Below the pieces are notes generated by a model. It was not told where the DNA came from. It worked only from the letters and a program-made list of their open reading frames with translations, and did no database searches. A stretch of DNA of 64,000 nucleotides, from assembly GCA_010912705.1 (NCBI GenBank), contig POWB01000023.1, positions 1 through 64,000 of the forward strand, in the 5' to 3' direction. Origin of the DNA: Halochromatium sp. (GTDB taxonomy: Bacteria; Pseudomonadota; Gammaproteobacteria; Chromatiales; Chromatiaceae). The translations under genes were made by a program, and so were the position numbers. This document shows positions 26,715 to 36,182 of the stretch, one piece after another; positions within the stretch are counted from its first letter, which is position 1; the number at the start of each line of letters is the position of its first letter.

Positions 26715-29696
26715 CTAATGGCTCCATCTCTTGAGCAGGTTGTCGGCAGTCAGGGGTTTAGAGAAAAAGTAGCCCTGACCGAGATCGACCTGCTCGCGGG
26801 TCAGGAAGGCCTGCTGCTCGGCACTCTCGACGCCCTCTGCGACAGTTTCTAGGCCTAATGTACGCGACATTGCGATGATAGTGCGCACAATCGCCTCGTC
26901 GTTGTCGTCAGCGCCAATATCGCGCACGAAACTTTGGTCGATCTTCAATTGATCCAGCGGCAAGAGCCGCAGCATCGTCAGGCTTGAATAGCCGGTGCCG
27001 AAGTCGTCGATGCTGATCCTGGTGCCCAAGGATTTCAGCTCTGCGAGCAGGTTGCGTGCCGCATCCGGATTGCGCATCAGCATGGATTCCGTCACCTCCA
27101 GCTCGAGCCGGTCGGGCTCAATCCCGAACGCCTGCAGGGTTGCGGCGATGGTTGTGGGCAGGTTGATCTCGTCTAACTGCTGCGCAGAGAGGTTGACGGC
27201 CACCCGTGGCACCCTGAGTCCGGCTCGATCCCAGGCTGCTAACTGTTTGCACGCTGTCCCTAACACCCAGTCGCCGATCTCGCCGATGACTCCGATCTCT
27301 TCAGCGAGTGGAATAAATTGCCCCGGTGGCACCAGACCGAGGTCTGGGTGCTGCCAACGCACCAGCGCCTCAACCCCAACTAGTGCCGTATCGCTGAGTC
27401 GTACCTGCGGCTGGTACATCAGGCGCAGCTCGTCGCGCCTGACGGCACCGCGCAATGCATGCTCGGTGATCAGTCGTTCTAACGCGCCCTCGGTGAGCGA
27501 GCGGTCGAAGAATTGAAAGCTGTTGCGGGATGTGCGCTTAGCGGCACCAAGCGCTTGACTCGCATGGCGCACAAGGCTGTCGGCATCGGCGCCGTCGTCT
27601 GGATAGAGGCTGATACCAATGCTGGCGGTAATCACCAGCTCACGATCACCGATCCGCAGTGGCTTGGCAATGCGCGTTAGTAGCTCGCGGGCGAGGGCAG
27701 CGACGCGAGGTGCTTCGGCACGCTCTTCGAGCAGGAGTGCGAATTCGTCACCGCCGAGTCGGGCTAGGGTGTCGCTTGGCAAGAGCTCGGCTTGGATACG
27801 CTGCGCCATCTCCATCAGGAGGTGATCGCCGTCCTGATGGCCTAGAGTATCGTTGACTTGCTTGAAACGGTCCAGATCAAGATTGAGCAACGCCAGACGG
27901 CCATTGCGTGCCACGCGCGTGAGGGCATGCTCGATGCGTTCGTTAAAGAGGGCGCGGTTGGCCAGTCCGGTGAGCGCATCATGATGCGACAGATAATCAA
28001 TCTTCTGTTGTGCCTGCTTCGATTCACTGAGATCGGTAAACAGGCCGACATAGTGGCCGACTTGGCCGCTGCTGTCGTGTACGGCGCTGATCGAGAGCCA
28101 TTGCGGATAGATCTCGCCGTTCTTGCGCCGATTCCAGATCTCGCCACGCCAACTGCCCTGCTCGGCGATGTGCGACCAGATGGCCCGGTAGAAGGCGCGA
28201 TCATGCCGTCCGGACTTCAATAGGCGCGGATTCTGACCAAGCACTTCATGCGCCTGATAGCCAGTGATCCGGGCAAAGGCGGTATTGACCCGGACCAGGG
28301 CGCCATCGGCCGCAGTGATCGCGACGCCCTGAGGAGTTTCGGCCAACACCTGATCCGCGAGCGTGAGTTGTGCGAGCGAGCGCAGCTTTTGGGCGAGACG
28401 CCAGGCCTCGTTGGCGAGCAGCTGAGCGGATTCGATGTCGGTGGCGTCGTATTGTCCGGTCTTATTGCCGACGCCAAATAGCATGGTGACACGACTGCCA
28501 TCGATGACCGGTACCACGAGCGTGTTAGTGATTGTGATATGGCCAGTGGGCAGGCCTGTGGCCTTGGGGTGCGAGGGGTAGTCGCTGAGAATAATGGGCC
28601 TGCGTTGGCGTAAGGCATCGGCCCAGAGCCCGGCCTGCTGTAGTGGATAATGCATGTCGTGGTTGACCTGGCAGCCGGCGTCGAGGGTGCGGAAGGACCA
28701 GGCGGCGAATTCGACTGAGGTTTGATCCTCATTGACAAAGTGCGCGAAGCCAATCTTGCTGTCGGTCAGGTCTTCAGCGAGCGCAAGCGCTTGCTGGAGT
28801 AAGGCGTACTCGTCCAGGTTTTCGGTGATGCGCGGCAGCTTGAGCAGGGCGTCATCGCGACGGGTCTTGAGGGCGAGCATCAAACGGTTGTTCTTCTGCT
28901 CGGTAATGTCTTGTGCGGTGCCGATCGAGCGCAGCGGCGTGCCGTCGTCCGCATATTGGGTTTCGGCGTACTCCTGCACCCATTTGATCCTGCCATCTGC
29001 CAGTTGCAGGCGATGTGCAAGTGCATACTGCCCATGCTCAGCAATCGATGCCCGAAAGGCGTGATCAACCCGATCGCGATCCTCGGGGTGGACCAGGTTG
29101 AGGAAGCTACTGTAGGTCGGCTCGAGCGTGCCAGGCTCGATATCGAGCAGCCGGTAGATTTGATCGGACCAGAACAGCTGCTCAGTCTGGAGGTCGAGCT
29201 CCCAGCTACCAAGGCCGCCTAGGCGCTCGGCCTCGCGCAGGCGGCTTTCGTTGGCACTGAGCGCTTGAATCGCCTGTTGTTGCTCAGTCACATCATGGGC
29301 GATGGCATAGATCAGATTGGTGTCTGGCTCGGCAATGGCGGACCAGGCGAGACTCAGCCAGCGGCCATCACGGCAGCGATAGCGATTGATGAAGGCCGAT
29401 GTGATCTTGCCCTCGCCAAGCTTAACGGTCTCCGCTTGGGTGTTGGCAAGGTCATCAGGGTGCACCAGCTCGAAGAATGAGCGCCCGATCAGCTCATCTG
29501 GCTTCCAGCCGAGGTGCGCCTGCCAGGCCGGATTGCAGCGGCGGATGCGCCCGTCTAGCTCTGCGATCAGCAACAGCTGCAAGGACAGCGAAAAGAAACG
29601 ATCAACCTCATGGCGACGGCCCACCGGGGATTGTGGCTGTTGGCCGAGATCGATTGGCGCTTGTTCGCCGACAAGGTCGGCTGGCCGCTTGGTCAT
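26715..29696 (-). CDS. PAS-PAS-GAF-PAS-GGDEF-EAL c-di-GMP protein upstream of kaiC
   Basis: This soluble protein has about 993 residues. PAS domains lie at about 30-145 and 155-270 (the second with WVQEYAETQY, PAS_3-like), a GAF domain at about 285-445 (SKIGFAHFVNEDQ, MLFGVGNKTGQYD), and a third PAS at about 450-570. An intact GGDEF (RLGGDEFALLL, no RxxD inhibitory site) and an intact EAL (EALVRW, DDFGTGYSS, AEGVES) follow. The start at 29696 is preferred; longer starts would run into the divergent FKBP gene. It precedes kaiC by about 117 bp on the same strand. With three PAS domains and one GAF it is a multi-input sensor. Confidence 0.88.
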   Translation of the reverse strand: MTKRPADLVGEQAPIDLGQQPQSPVGRRHEVDRFFSLSLQLLLIAELDGRIRRCNPAWQAHLGWKPDELIGRSFFELVHPDDLANTQAETVKLGEGKITSAFINRYRCRDGRWLSLAWSAIAEPDTNLIYAIAHDVTEQQQAIQALSANESRLREAERLGGLGSWELDLQTEQLFWSDQIYRLLDIEPGTLEPTYSSFLNLVHPEDRDRVDHAFRASIAEHGQYALAHRLQLADGRIKWVQEYAETQYADDGTPLRSIGTAQDITEQKNNRLMLALKTRRDDALLKLPRITENLDEYALLQQALALAEDLTDSKIGFAHFVNEDQTSVEFAAWSFRTLDAGCQVNHDMHYPLQQAGLWADALRQRRPIILSDYPSHPKATGLPTGHITITNTLVVPVIDGSRVTMLFGVGNKTGQYDATDIESAQLLANEAWRLAQKLRSLAQLTLADQVLAETPQGVAITAADGALVRVNTAFARITGYQAHEVLGQNPRLLKSGRHDRAFYRAIWSHIAEQGSWRGEIWNRRKNGEIYPQWLSISAVHDSSGQVGHYVGLFTDLSESKQAQQKIDYLSHHDALTGLANRALFNERIEHALTRVARNGRLALLNLDLDRFKQVNDTLGHQDGDHLLMEMAQRIQAELLPSDTLARLGGDEFALLLEERAEAPRVAALARELLTRIAKPLRIGDRELVITASIGISLYPDDGADADSLVRHASQALGAAKRTSRNSFQFFDRSLTEGALERLITEHALRGAVRRDELRLMYQPQVRLSDTALVGVEALVRWQHPDLGLVPPGQFIPLAEEIGVIGEIGDWVLGTACKQLAAWDRAGLRVPRVAVNLSAQQLDEINLPTTIAATLQAFGIEPDRLELEVTESMLMRNPDAARNLLAELKSLGTRISIDDFGTGYSSLTMLRLLPLDQLKIDQSFVRDIGADDNDEAIVRTIIAMSRTLGLETVAEGVESAEQQAFLTREQVDLGQGYFFSKPLTADNLLKRWSH

Positions 29697-29871
29697 GGAT
29701 CTGTTCCGCCCCTTTCGGGTCAAGTCGCGTTGGGCGTTGGGCGCTAGGCAAATCGCATCCGGTTTGCGCTGAGCGCGAGGCTCGTCTAAGGTGGTTGTGA
29801 CTGTAAGGGACACCTCTGCTCTGATGTGAGCTTCTCCATGCATTTCAGTTGAAATCCTCGCTAATATTTCT

Positions 29872-30315
29872 ATGGCTAACTCTCCGATGACCGAAGCAAA
29901 GAGCGGCGATACCGTCAAGGTTCATTATACCGGTACCCTCGCCGACGGCACTCAATTCGATTCTTCGCGCGGCCAGGAGCCGCTTGAGTTCACCCTGGGA
30001 CAAGGACAGATGATCACCGGCTTCGAAGAGGCCGTGATCGGTATGGTGCTGGGCGAGCACAAGACCATTACCATTGCCTCCGCGGACGCTTATGGCGAGC
30101 GCAACAGGGCCATGGTGCAGCAGGTTCCACGCACCGCGATCCCACCGGAGATCGAGCTGAGCCAAGGCATGTTGCTTCAGGCCCAGGGGCCGGATGGCGA
30201 GACGCTCCGATTTGCCGTCGCCGATTTTGATGATGAAGAGGTCACGGTCGATGGCAATCACCCGCTAGCCGGTCGTGATCTAACCTTTCAGCTGGAGCTG
30301 ATCCAGATCGCCTAG
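29872..30315 (+). CDS. FKBP-type peptidyl-prolyl isomerase, SlyD/SlpA-like
   Basis: This 147-residue cytoplasmic isomerase and chaperone has the FKBP core VKVHYTGTLADGTQFDSS and FTLGQGQMITGFEEAVIGM. An inserted-flap domain (IPPEIELSQGMLLQAQGPDG to VDGNHPLAGRDLTF) is typical of the SlyD/SlpA group. The Cys/His-rich metal tail of SlyD is absent, so it is closer to short SlyD or SlpA forms. It is divergent from the PAS-GAF-GGDEF-EAL gene, and the 175-bp gap should carry both promoters. ATG at 29887 is an alternative start. Confidence 0.9.
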   Translation: MANSPMTEAKSGDTVKVHYTGTLADGTQFDSSRGQEPLEFTLGQGQMITGFEEAVIGMVLGEHKTITIASADAYGERNRAMVQQVPRTAIPPEIELSQGMLLQAQGPDGETLRFAVADFDDEEVTVDGNHPLAGRDLTFQLELIQIA

Positions 30316-30357
30316 CCCGACTTGCACCCTTGATCGAGCGCTAGGCGTCGGCACCAG

Positions 30358-31212
30358 GTGACGCACCGGCAAGACCCATGGCGGGCGTTGCTTGCGGCTG
30401 CGAGCGGCGATCAGGTGGCTGCGCGAGCACTTGGCCTCAGCTGCGGCTCCGATCAGCGTTGGCGCTGGTCTGAGCCGGCTTCGTCAGCTGAGGAAGACCT
30501 CTGGTCAGTCTATCTGCCGTTCCTGCCCTGTGCGGGTAGCCAGGGTCGCAGCTGCATCATCGGCCATCTTGGCCAAAGCTTGGATGGCTTTATTGCCACG
30601 CAAACGGGCGATTCCCGCTTCGTTACCGGGCCGGACAATATCATCCATCTGCATCGGATGCGTGCGCTTGCCGATGCGGTCCTGGTTGGCGCTGGCACGG
30701 TGGCCATCGATGATCCAAGGCTGACCACTCGGCTCGTGCCGGGGCCGAGTCCGGTTCGGGTGGTGCTCGATCCCGAGGCGCGGGTGCCGACTGATCGGCA
30801 GCTGTTTACCGATGGCTGTGCGCCAACGCTGCTCTGTCGACGTCCAGGGTCCGCCCAGCGGTTCGATGATGCTGATGTGGAACTGGTCGAAGTGCCTGCA
30901 GCGAGAGGCTCCGCGGTTGGGCTTGACTTGGCAGCAGTGACCGCTGCCCTGCGCGCCCGAGGACTCAGTCGGTTGTTCGTTGAAGGGGGCGGGGTGACGG
31001 TATCGCAGTTTCTGCAGCAGGGGTTGCTCGATCGGCTGCAGATCACGGTTGCGCCACTGATCATTGGCGCGGGCCGGCGCGGCCTGACCTTGCCTGCGAC
31101 CGAACGGCTTGCTGATGCGCTACGTCCGGCTCATCAACGCTATCCGATGGGCGAGGATGTGCTGTTCGATTGCGATCTGAGGGCCAACCGGCCGCTGCTC
31201 GCGTCGTCTTAG
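30358..31212 (+). CDS. RibD C-terminal domain reductase (pyrimidine/diaminohydroxy type)
   Basis: Residues about 65-275 form the RibD_C reductase fold: HLGQSLDGFIATQTGDSRFVTG, HRMRALADAVLVGAGTVAIDDPRLTTR, and LFVEGGGVTVSQFLQQGLLDRL. In riboflavin synthesis this domain uses NADPH to reduce the ribose of the pyrimidine intermediate. The deaminase domain of full RibD is absent, and the first 60 residues are unrelated. It could be a stand-alone reductase or a dihydrofolate reductase-like homologue. It starts with GTG 42 bp after the FKBP gene. Confidence 0.82.
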   Translation: MTHRQDPWRALLAAASGDQVAARALGLSCGSDQRWRWSEPASSAEEDLWSVYLPFLPCAGSQGRSCIIGHLGQSLDGFIATQTGDSRFVTGPDNIIHLHRMRALADAVLVGAGTVAIDDPRLTTRLVPGPSPVRVVLDPEARVPTDRQLFTDGCAPTLLCRRPGSAQRFDDADVELVEVPAARGSAVGLDLAAVTAALRARGLSRLFVEGGGVTVSQFLQQGLLDRLQITVAPLIIGAGRRGLTLPATERLADALRPAHQRYPMGEDVLFDCDLRANRPLLASS

Positions 31213-31256
31213 CGCATCGACTGGCCATCCTTGGCTAGAGGATCAGCGGTGATGGC

Positions 31257-31799
31257 TTACTGCTGTGGACTGGCTGCGTCTTGTTGCTGTTGCTGCATCT
31301 GCTGCATTTGCTGCATCTGCTCCTGCATCTGGCGCTGCATCTCCTCGAAGAACAAGGTCGCTTCTTCCTTGGTCGCAAAGCCGTCGCCATCGGTGTCCAT
31401 ACGCTTAAACGACTCGACCGTGGGCTGCTCGAATTCGGCAATGCTGATCTTGCCGTCACCGTCTTTGTCGAGATTCTTCACAAAGCTCTCACCGGGATCA
31501 GGCATGCCCCGCTCCTTCATGGCCTCGAGCATCTCGGCGGGGACCTGATTGCTAAAGGCGGTGCTCGCCTCTTCCACGCTGACAAAACCGTCACCGTCTG
31601 TGTCAGTTTCGCTGAAGCGTGGTTTTTGCGGTGCCAGTGCCTCCTCGAGGCTGACCTTGCCATCGCCGTCGGTGTCGAGCTGCTGGATGAAGGCATCCGC
31701 GGGCGTTGTCGGGGCGGCTGGGGCCTCTTGGGCGAGGCTGAGACTGGTGGTGAAGGTGCCGGCAATGGCGACGGCGAGAATAGAAGCGGCTCTCTGCAT
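31257..31799 (-). CDS. Exported EF-hand calcium-binding protein
   Basis: A signal peptide (ILAVAIAGTFTTSLSLAQ) is followed by four EF-hand loops of canonical spacing: DTDGDGKVSLEE, DTDGDGFVSVEE, DKDGDGKISIAE and DTDGDGFATKEE. The C-terminal 35 residues are a Met/Gln-rich helix (MQEQMQQMQQMQ). It probably binds Ca2+ in the periplasm or outside. The ATG at 31799 begins the signal peptide; upstream codons are not leader-like. Its partner is unknown, and it is divergent from glnS. Confidence 0.88.
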   Translation of the reverse strand: MQRAASILAVAIAGTFTTSLSLAQEAPAAPTTPADAFIQQLDTDGDGKVSLEEALAPQKPRFSETDTDGDGFVSVEEASTAFSNQVPAEMLEAMKERGMPDPGESFVKNLDKDGDGKISIAEFEQPTVESFKRMDTDGDGFATKEEATLFFEEMQRQMQEQMQQMQQMQQQQQDAASPQQ

Positions 31800-32035
31800 G
31801 ATCTGACTCCGTAAGTGGTAAACGAGCGTGCTGTTCTCGGCCAGTGGTGTCGACGGCATGGGCCAGAGATGAGGGGTCTGGCAACCGCCACCATTGCGCC
31901 GAGTCGGCGACAGAGTAGTAGTCCTGACTCGCGCTGGCAAACGCGGGGTTCAATCAAAGGTGGTAAGTACAGTATGCTGCCCCCTTTTCGCCTGCGGCTG
32001 GGACTCCGGCCGGCTGGGCCTTGGTGCTAACAACG

Positions 32036-33859
32036 ATGCCTGACCCTGTTTCGACACCGACCCGTAGCAACTTCATCCGCCAGATCATCGAGGATGATCT
32101 GGCCAATGGTAAGCATGAGCGCCTGATCACGCGGTTTCCGCCAGAGCCGAACGGCTATCTGCACATCGGCCATGCGAAATCGATCGTGCTCAACTTTGGC
32201 CTTGCGGAACAGCTGAACGGGGTCTGCAATCTTCGCTTTGACGATACCAATCCGGGTAAGGAGAGCCCAGAGTTTGTGGCGGCGATCAAGGCCGATGTGC
32301 ATTGGCTCGGCTTCGACTGGGCTGGGCCGGTCCGTTTTGCATCGGATTATTTCGAGCAGCTCTATGGCTTTGCGGTCGAACTGATCGAGCAGGGCCTAGC
32401 CTATGTCTGCGACCTGAGCGCTGAGGAGACGCGTGCCTATCGGGGCACCCTGACCGAGCCAGGTCGTGATAGCCCTTATCGTGCTCGCTCGGTCGAAGAG
32501 AACCTGGACCTATTCCGGCGCATGCGTGCGGGGGAGTTCCCCGACGGCACCCGCACGCTGCGCGCGAAGATCGACATGGCGGCGCCCAACATCAACCTGC
32601 GCGATCCGGTGCTCTACCGCATTCGTCACGGTGTCATCCATCATCAGACTGGCAGTGAGTGGTGTCTCTACCCCACCTACGACTACACGCATCCGATCTC
32701 AGACGCCTTGGAAGGGATCACCCATTCGCTGTGCACGCTAGAATTCGAGGATCATCGTCCACTCTACGATTGGTGTCTGGCCCATGTCTCGGTGCCCTGC
32801 CGACCGCGTCAGATCGAGTTCAGCCGGCTCAATCTCGAATACACGGTGATGAGCAAGCGGTTGCTCACGCAGCTGGTCTCGGAGCGGATCGTCGATGGCT
32901 GGGATGATCCGCGGATGCCGACCATTGCGGGACTTCGGCGCCGTGGCTTCACCCCCGGTGCCTTGCGTGGCTTCTGTGAGCGTATTGGTGTGACCAAGGC
33001 CGATAACCTCGTCGAGATGGGCGTCTTGGAGAGCGCCATTCGTGATGAGCTTGATGCGACAGCCCCGCGCGCGATGGCGGTGCTTGACCCGCTGCGGGTG
33101 CTGTTGACCAACCTGCCGGCCGATGCACCGGCTGCGATGCAGGCACGCAATCATCCGAAGGACGAGTCGATGGGCGCGCGCACGATTCCACTCAGCTCGG
33201 TGCTCTGGATCGATCGCAGTGATTTCGAAGAGACGCCGCCAAAGGGCTTTAAACGGCTGGTGCCTGGGGGTGAGGTGCGGCTTCGTAATGCCTATGTGAT
33301 CCGCTGTGACGAGGTGGTGAAAGATGCTGAAGGTCGCGTGACTGAGCTGCGCTGCTCGCTCGATCCGGAGACCCTCGGCAAGAATCCGGAGGGGCGTAAG
33401 GTCAAGGGTGTAATCCATTGGGTGCCAGCAACGGCGGTGCGCGCCGAGGTGCGGCTCTATGACCGGCTGTTCGCGGTGCCGCAGCCGGGGGCGAGCGATC
33501 GCGACTTCCGCGCCGATCTGAATCCTGAGTCGCTGCGTGTGCTGAGTGACGCGCTGCTTGAGCCCAGCCTAGCGAATGCCGAGCCGGGCAGCCGTTTCCA
33601 GTTCGAGCGCGAGGGCTATTTCGTTGTTGATCCGGAGTCGACACCCGAACGCCCGGTCTTCAATCGCACGGTCACGCTGCGCGACACCTGGGCAAAGCTG
33701 AAGGACGCTGGTGGGCAGGCGGGAGCTGGCCAACCAGGTTCTGGGCAGCGCGCGAGAGGTCAGCGAGGTTCAGGCCAGAAGGCGCGCTCGGTGGACCAAA
33801 GGGTTGGGGCTCAAGCCCCTACAGCGCAGGGCAACGGGGCATCGGGGGACGCTGTATGA
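32036..33859 (+). CDS. glnS: Glutaminyl-tRNA synthetase
   Basis: This class I synthetase charges tRNA-Gln. [18 protein letters not shown] contains the HIGH motif, VMSKRLL is the KMSKS-type loop, and the C-terminal anticodon-binding beta barrels follow ([18 protein letters not shown] onward). The conserved end [15 protein letters not shown] is normally the C-terminus. Here about 45 extra Gly/Gln/Arg-rich residues follow, built of GQRGSGQ-like units. The ATG at 32036 is preferred to the upstream GTG. Its last 4 bases overlap the DinB-like gene. Confidence 0.95.
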   Translation: MPDPVSTPTRSNFIRQIIEDDLANGKHERLITRFPPEPNGYLHIGHAKSIVLNFGLAEQLNGVCNLRFDDTNPGKESPEFVAAIKADVHWLGFDWAGPVRFASDYFEQLYGFAVELIEQGLAYVCDLSAEETRAYRGTLTEPGRDSPYRARSVEENLDLFRRMRAGEFPDGTRTLRAKIDMAAPNINLRDPVLYRIRHGVIHHQTGSEWCLYPTYDYTHPISDALEGITHSLCTLEFEDHRPLYDWCLAHVSVPCRPRQIEFSRLNLEYTVMSKRLLTQLVSERIVDGWDDPRMPTIAGLRRRGFTPGALRGFCERIGVTKADNLVEMGVLESAIRDELDATAPRAMAVLDPLRVLLTNLPADAPAAMQARNHPKDESMGARTIPLSSVLWIDRSDFEETPPKGFKRLVPGGEVRLRNAYVIRCDEVVKDAEGRVTELRCSLDPETLGKNPEGRKVKGVIHWVPATAVRAEVRLYDRLFAVPQPGASDRDFRADLNPESLRVLSDALLEPSLANAEPGSRFQFEREGYFVVDPESTPERPVFNRTVTLRDTWAKLKDAGGQAGAGQPGSGQRARGQRGSGQKARSVDQRVGAQAPTAQGNGASGDAV

Positions 33860-34437
33860 GTTCGACAGCGCCGCCACCGCTAGATCTGCCGGGACAGGGC
33901 GTCGGCTGGCTCGAGCGCCAATTGCTCGGCGCTGGCGTGCGCGCGTCGGCGCGTTTCTATGGCAAGGACCGGCTCACCGATCTGTTTCGTCGCGAGGCCG
34001 AGCGGGCGCTGGTGGCGGCTCGCTCGCTGAGTGAGGCGCGCGGGCGCCAGCGGGTGCGCATCGAGCGCTTCATCGGCATCGAAGACAGCAGCCGCGACTG
34101 GTCGGTGTACATGACCCTCGAGCATCTGGTGATCGTCAACACCGCGATCGCCGCGATCCTGCCACAGCTCTACTCGGGCAGCCTGATCGGCACACAGGTC
34201 CGGAGCGAGGAGGTCAAGCCGGTGCCGGAGGCGGGGCCGGAGCAGATCGATGATCTCGCCGCGCTGGTCGAGCGCTACACCGAGATCGTCGACAAGCTCG
34301 GCAACCTGCACACCGGGGCCAAGCTGCCACATCCCTGGTTCGGCCCGCTCTCGGCGGCGCAATGGCATGCGCTGGCGACCATCCATAACAGCACCCATCG
34401 GCGCCAGATCGAGCGCATCAAACAGGCGTTGGGTTGA
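33856..34437 (+). CDS. DinB-like metal-binding protein
   Basis: This 193-residue helical protein is similar to the DinB/YfiT four-helix superfamily. A first-helix His in [10 protein letters not shown] and a C-terminal [20 protein letters not shown] plus THRRQIERI provide the usual three-His metal site. Family members include thiol-dependent transferases and many of unknown function. Its ATG overlaps the glnS stop, so it is translated with glnS, although no functional link is known. Confidence 0.7.
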   Translation: MSSTAPPPLDLPGQGVGWLERQLLGAGVRASARFYGKDRLTDLFRREAERALVAARSLSEARGRQRVRIERFIGIEDSSRDWSVYMTLEHLVIVNTAIAAILPQLYSGSLIGTQVRSEEVKPVPEAGPEQIDDLAALVERYTEIVDKLGNLHTGAKLPHPWFGPLSAAQWHALATIHNSTHRRQIERIKQALG

Positions 34438-34513
34438 TGACGGATGATGTCGCCGCTGGCGCCGCTGGCGCCAATGAGCGCGCATTGGGCCTATCTGTGA
34501 CGACGAGGCGTGG

Positions 34514-35251
34514 ATGCAAACGCGGATTAAGATGCAGATGAAGACAAAGACGCCAAAAGCGGAGCGCGAGCGCGAGCTGCTGCGCGGTGCTGACGACCTG
34601 CTGGTTGATTTCGACCGCGGCGTGACCGTGTTCAACGAGCTGGTGAAAGGCTGCCGGCGCCTGTTCGATCTCGGCCGCAGCGTGACCGTCTTCGGCTCGG
34701 CCCGCTTTGCGCCGACCCATCCCTGGTATCAGCTGGCGCAAGCGATTGGCGCCGAACTGGCGCGCGCCGACTGCACGGTGATCACCGGCGGTGGCCCCGG
34801 GATCATGGAGGCCGCTAATCGCGGCGCCAAGGAGGCCGGCGGCCTGAGCGTCGGCTGCAATATCCGCCTGCCGCACGAGCAGCATCCGAACCCCTATCTG
34901 GATCGGGTGCTGACCTTCGACTACTTCTTCGTGCGCAAGGTGATGTTGCTCAAATACTCGTCCGGGTTCGTCTTCATGCCCGGCGGTTTCGGCACCCTGG
35001 ATGAACTGTTCGAGACCCTGACCCTGATGCAGACCGGCAAGGTGCAAGCCTTCCCCTGCGTGCTCGCCGGCAGCGCCTTCTGGCAGCCGATGCTGGATCT
35101 AGTGATGACGCAGCTCTACGAGGCCGGCACCGTCGCGCCCGGTGAGGTCGAGCTGAAACTGCTCGATGATCCGGCCGAGATCGTCGCCCATCTGCTTGCG
35201 AGCCAAGAGGTCACGCCGGCCGGCCCCTGGGCCGAGCAGGAGCCGTCTTAG
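34514..35251 (+). CDS. LOG family protein (lysine decarboxylase-like, nucleotide phosphoribohydrolase)
   Basis: This 245-residue Rossmann-fold protein has VTVFGSARF, TVITGGGPGIMEAANRGA and the signature PGGFGTLDELFE. Proteins with this PGGxGTxxE motif cleave ribose-phosphate from nucleotides, releasing free bases such as cytokinins, although many were annotated as lysine decarboxylases. The N-terminal 40 residues are charged and not part of the core. It stands alone, 76 bp after the DinB-like gene. The exact substrate is not predictable. Confidence 0.88.
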   Translation: MQTRIKMQMKTKTPKAERERELLRGADDLLVDFDRGVTVFNELVKGCRRLFDLGRSVTVFGSARFAPTHPWYQLAQAIGAELARADCTVITGGGPGIMEAANRGAKEAGGLSVGCNIRLPHEQHPNPYLDRVLTFDYFFVRKVMLLKYSSGFVFMPGGFGTLDELFETLTLMQTGKVQAFPCVLAGSAFWQPMLDLVMTQLYEAGTVAPGEVELKLLDDPAEIVAHLLASQEVTPAGPWAEQEPS

Positions 35252-35479
35252 CGCGCTTCGTAGATCGCTTGCTACTGACTGCGGCTTGAGCGCTGATCCT
35301 TAGCCTAGCCCGAGCGCGCTTGAACGACCTGCGGTCCGCTGGACTGGACATCTGTCAGTCGGGAGCTGCCAATGATCTGCCGCCTCCATTGTAGGCTGAG
35401 ACGTCAGATCGAGGCAGGCACCGGGGATCAAACCCAGAGCGAGATCCAAGTCAACCTACTGCCAAATAAAATGCTGGAA

Positions 35480-35498
35480 ACTTTCATAAACTGAAAGT
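35480..35498. promoter_or_regulatory. Palindromic operator upstream of AbiEi-like gene
   Basis: ACTTTCA-TAAAC-TGAAAGT is a perfect 7-bp inverted repeat with a 5-bp spacer, ending 12 bp before the ATG at 35511, in a locally A+T-rich stretch. AbiEi-type antitoxins repress their own operon through inverted repeats near the start, so this is the likely operator. Confidence 0.6.
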
Positions 35499-35510
35499 AT
35501 CTTGCATGTC

Positions 35511-36161
35511 ATGCAAACCCTGACCGACGCCATTGTCGCCGCAGGCTGGCGAGAGCGCATCCTCACCGAGGCGCAGTTGGCGCGCTTGCTCGGCGGCTCC
35601 GCGCAGCGACGTTACAATCTAGTGAACCGGGCACTGAGAAGCGGTGAACTGGTTCGGCTTCGACGTGGGCGCTATCGGCTGGCTGCCTCCATTGCCGGTA
35701 CATCACCGCATCCCTTCGTCGTCGCCCAAGCCTTGCGCTCCGGGTCCTACGTATCGCTGGAGTCGGCACTGAGTTTCCACGGACTGATTCCGGAAGCCGT
35801 CGCCTCGGCAGTGTCCATCGTCCCAGGTCGGCGGCGTGACGAACTCTCGGTTCCCGCGCTTGGCACCTTATTCTTCTGCCCCTTAGCGTTGAGTACCGGC
35901 TATTTTCTCGAAGGCGTCGAGCGCGTCCTGTTCAACGGACAGGCCGCGCTCGTCGCCCGGCCACTGCGGGCGTTGCTCGACCGCTGCTGCTTGCTCAAGT
36001 TAGAGTGGACCGGGCTGGATGCCTTGCTCGACAGTCTGCGTATTGATCCCGATGACTGGGCGATGCTGCCGCGCGATGAGCTGGAGACATTGAAACCCGT
36101 TTATCGGCATCGACGCATGCACTTAGTGATCGATGCCATGCAACAGGAGTGGGCCGCGTGA
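35511..36161 (+). CDS. AbiEi-type antitoxin / transcriptional regulator
   Basis: This 216-residue protein has an N-terminal winged helix (LTEAQLARLLGGSAQRRYNLVNRALRSGELVRLRRGRYRL) and an AbiEi C-terminal domain (ALRSGSYVSLESALSFHGLIPE, then RPLRALLDRCC). AbiEi is the antitoxin of the type IV AbiE phage-abortive system and represses the operon. The ATG at 35511 is preferred to a TTG at 35502. An inverted repeat ends 12 bp upstream. The downstream AbiEii-like toxin is only partly present, so the system looks broken. Confidence 0.78.
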   Translation: MQTLTDAIVAAGWRERILTEAQLARLLGGSAQRRYNLVNRALRSGELVRLRRGRYRLAASIAGTSPHPFVVAQALRSGSYVSLESALSFHGLIPEAVASAVSIVPGRRRDELSVPALGTLFFCPLALSTGYFLEGVERVLFNGQAALVARPLRALLDRCCLLKLEWTGLDALLDSLRIDPDDWAMLPRDELETLKPVYRHRRMHLVIDAMQQEWAA

Positions 36162-36182
36162 TCGATCTCCCGCGGCAACGGC

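Noticed and set aside
22034-29696. A kaiA or SasA/RpaA-type gene in the Kai cluster
   Set aside because: No KaiA-like or histidine-kinase domains occur in any frame of the cluster; the flanking proteins are GGDEF-EAL enzymes.
29697-29918. Longer start of the PAS-GAF-GGDEF-EAL protein
   Set aside because: It would overlap the divergent FKBP gene and lacks domain similarity before residue 75 of the longer frame.
35252-35479. tRNA or attachment site before the AbiEi-like gene
   Set aside because: No cloverleaf, TTCGA-type loop or CCA end was seen, and no integrase gene is nearby.
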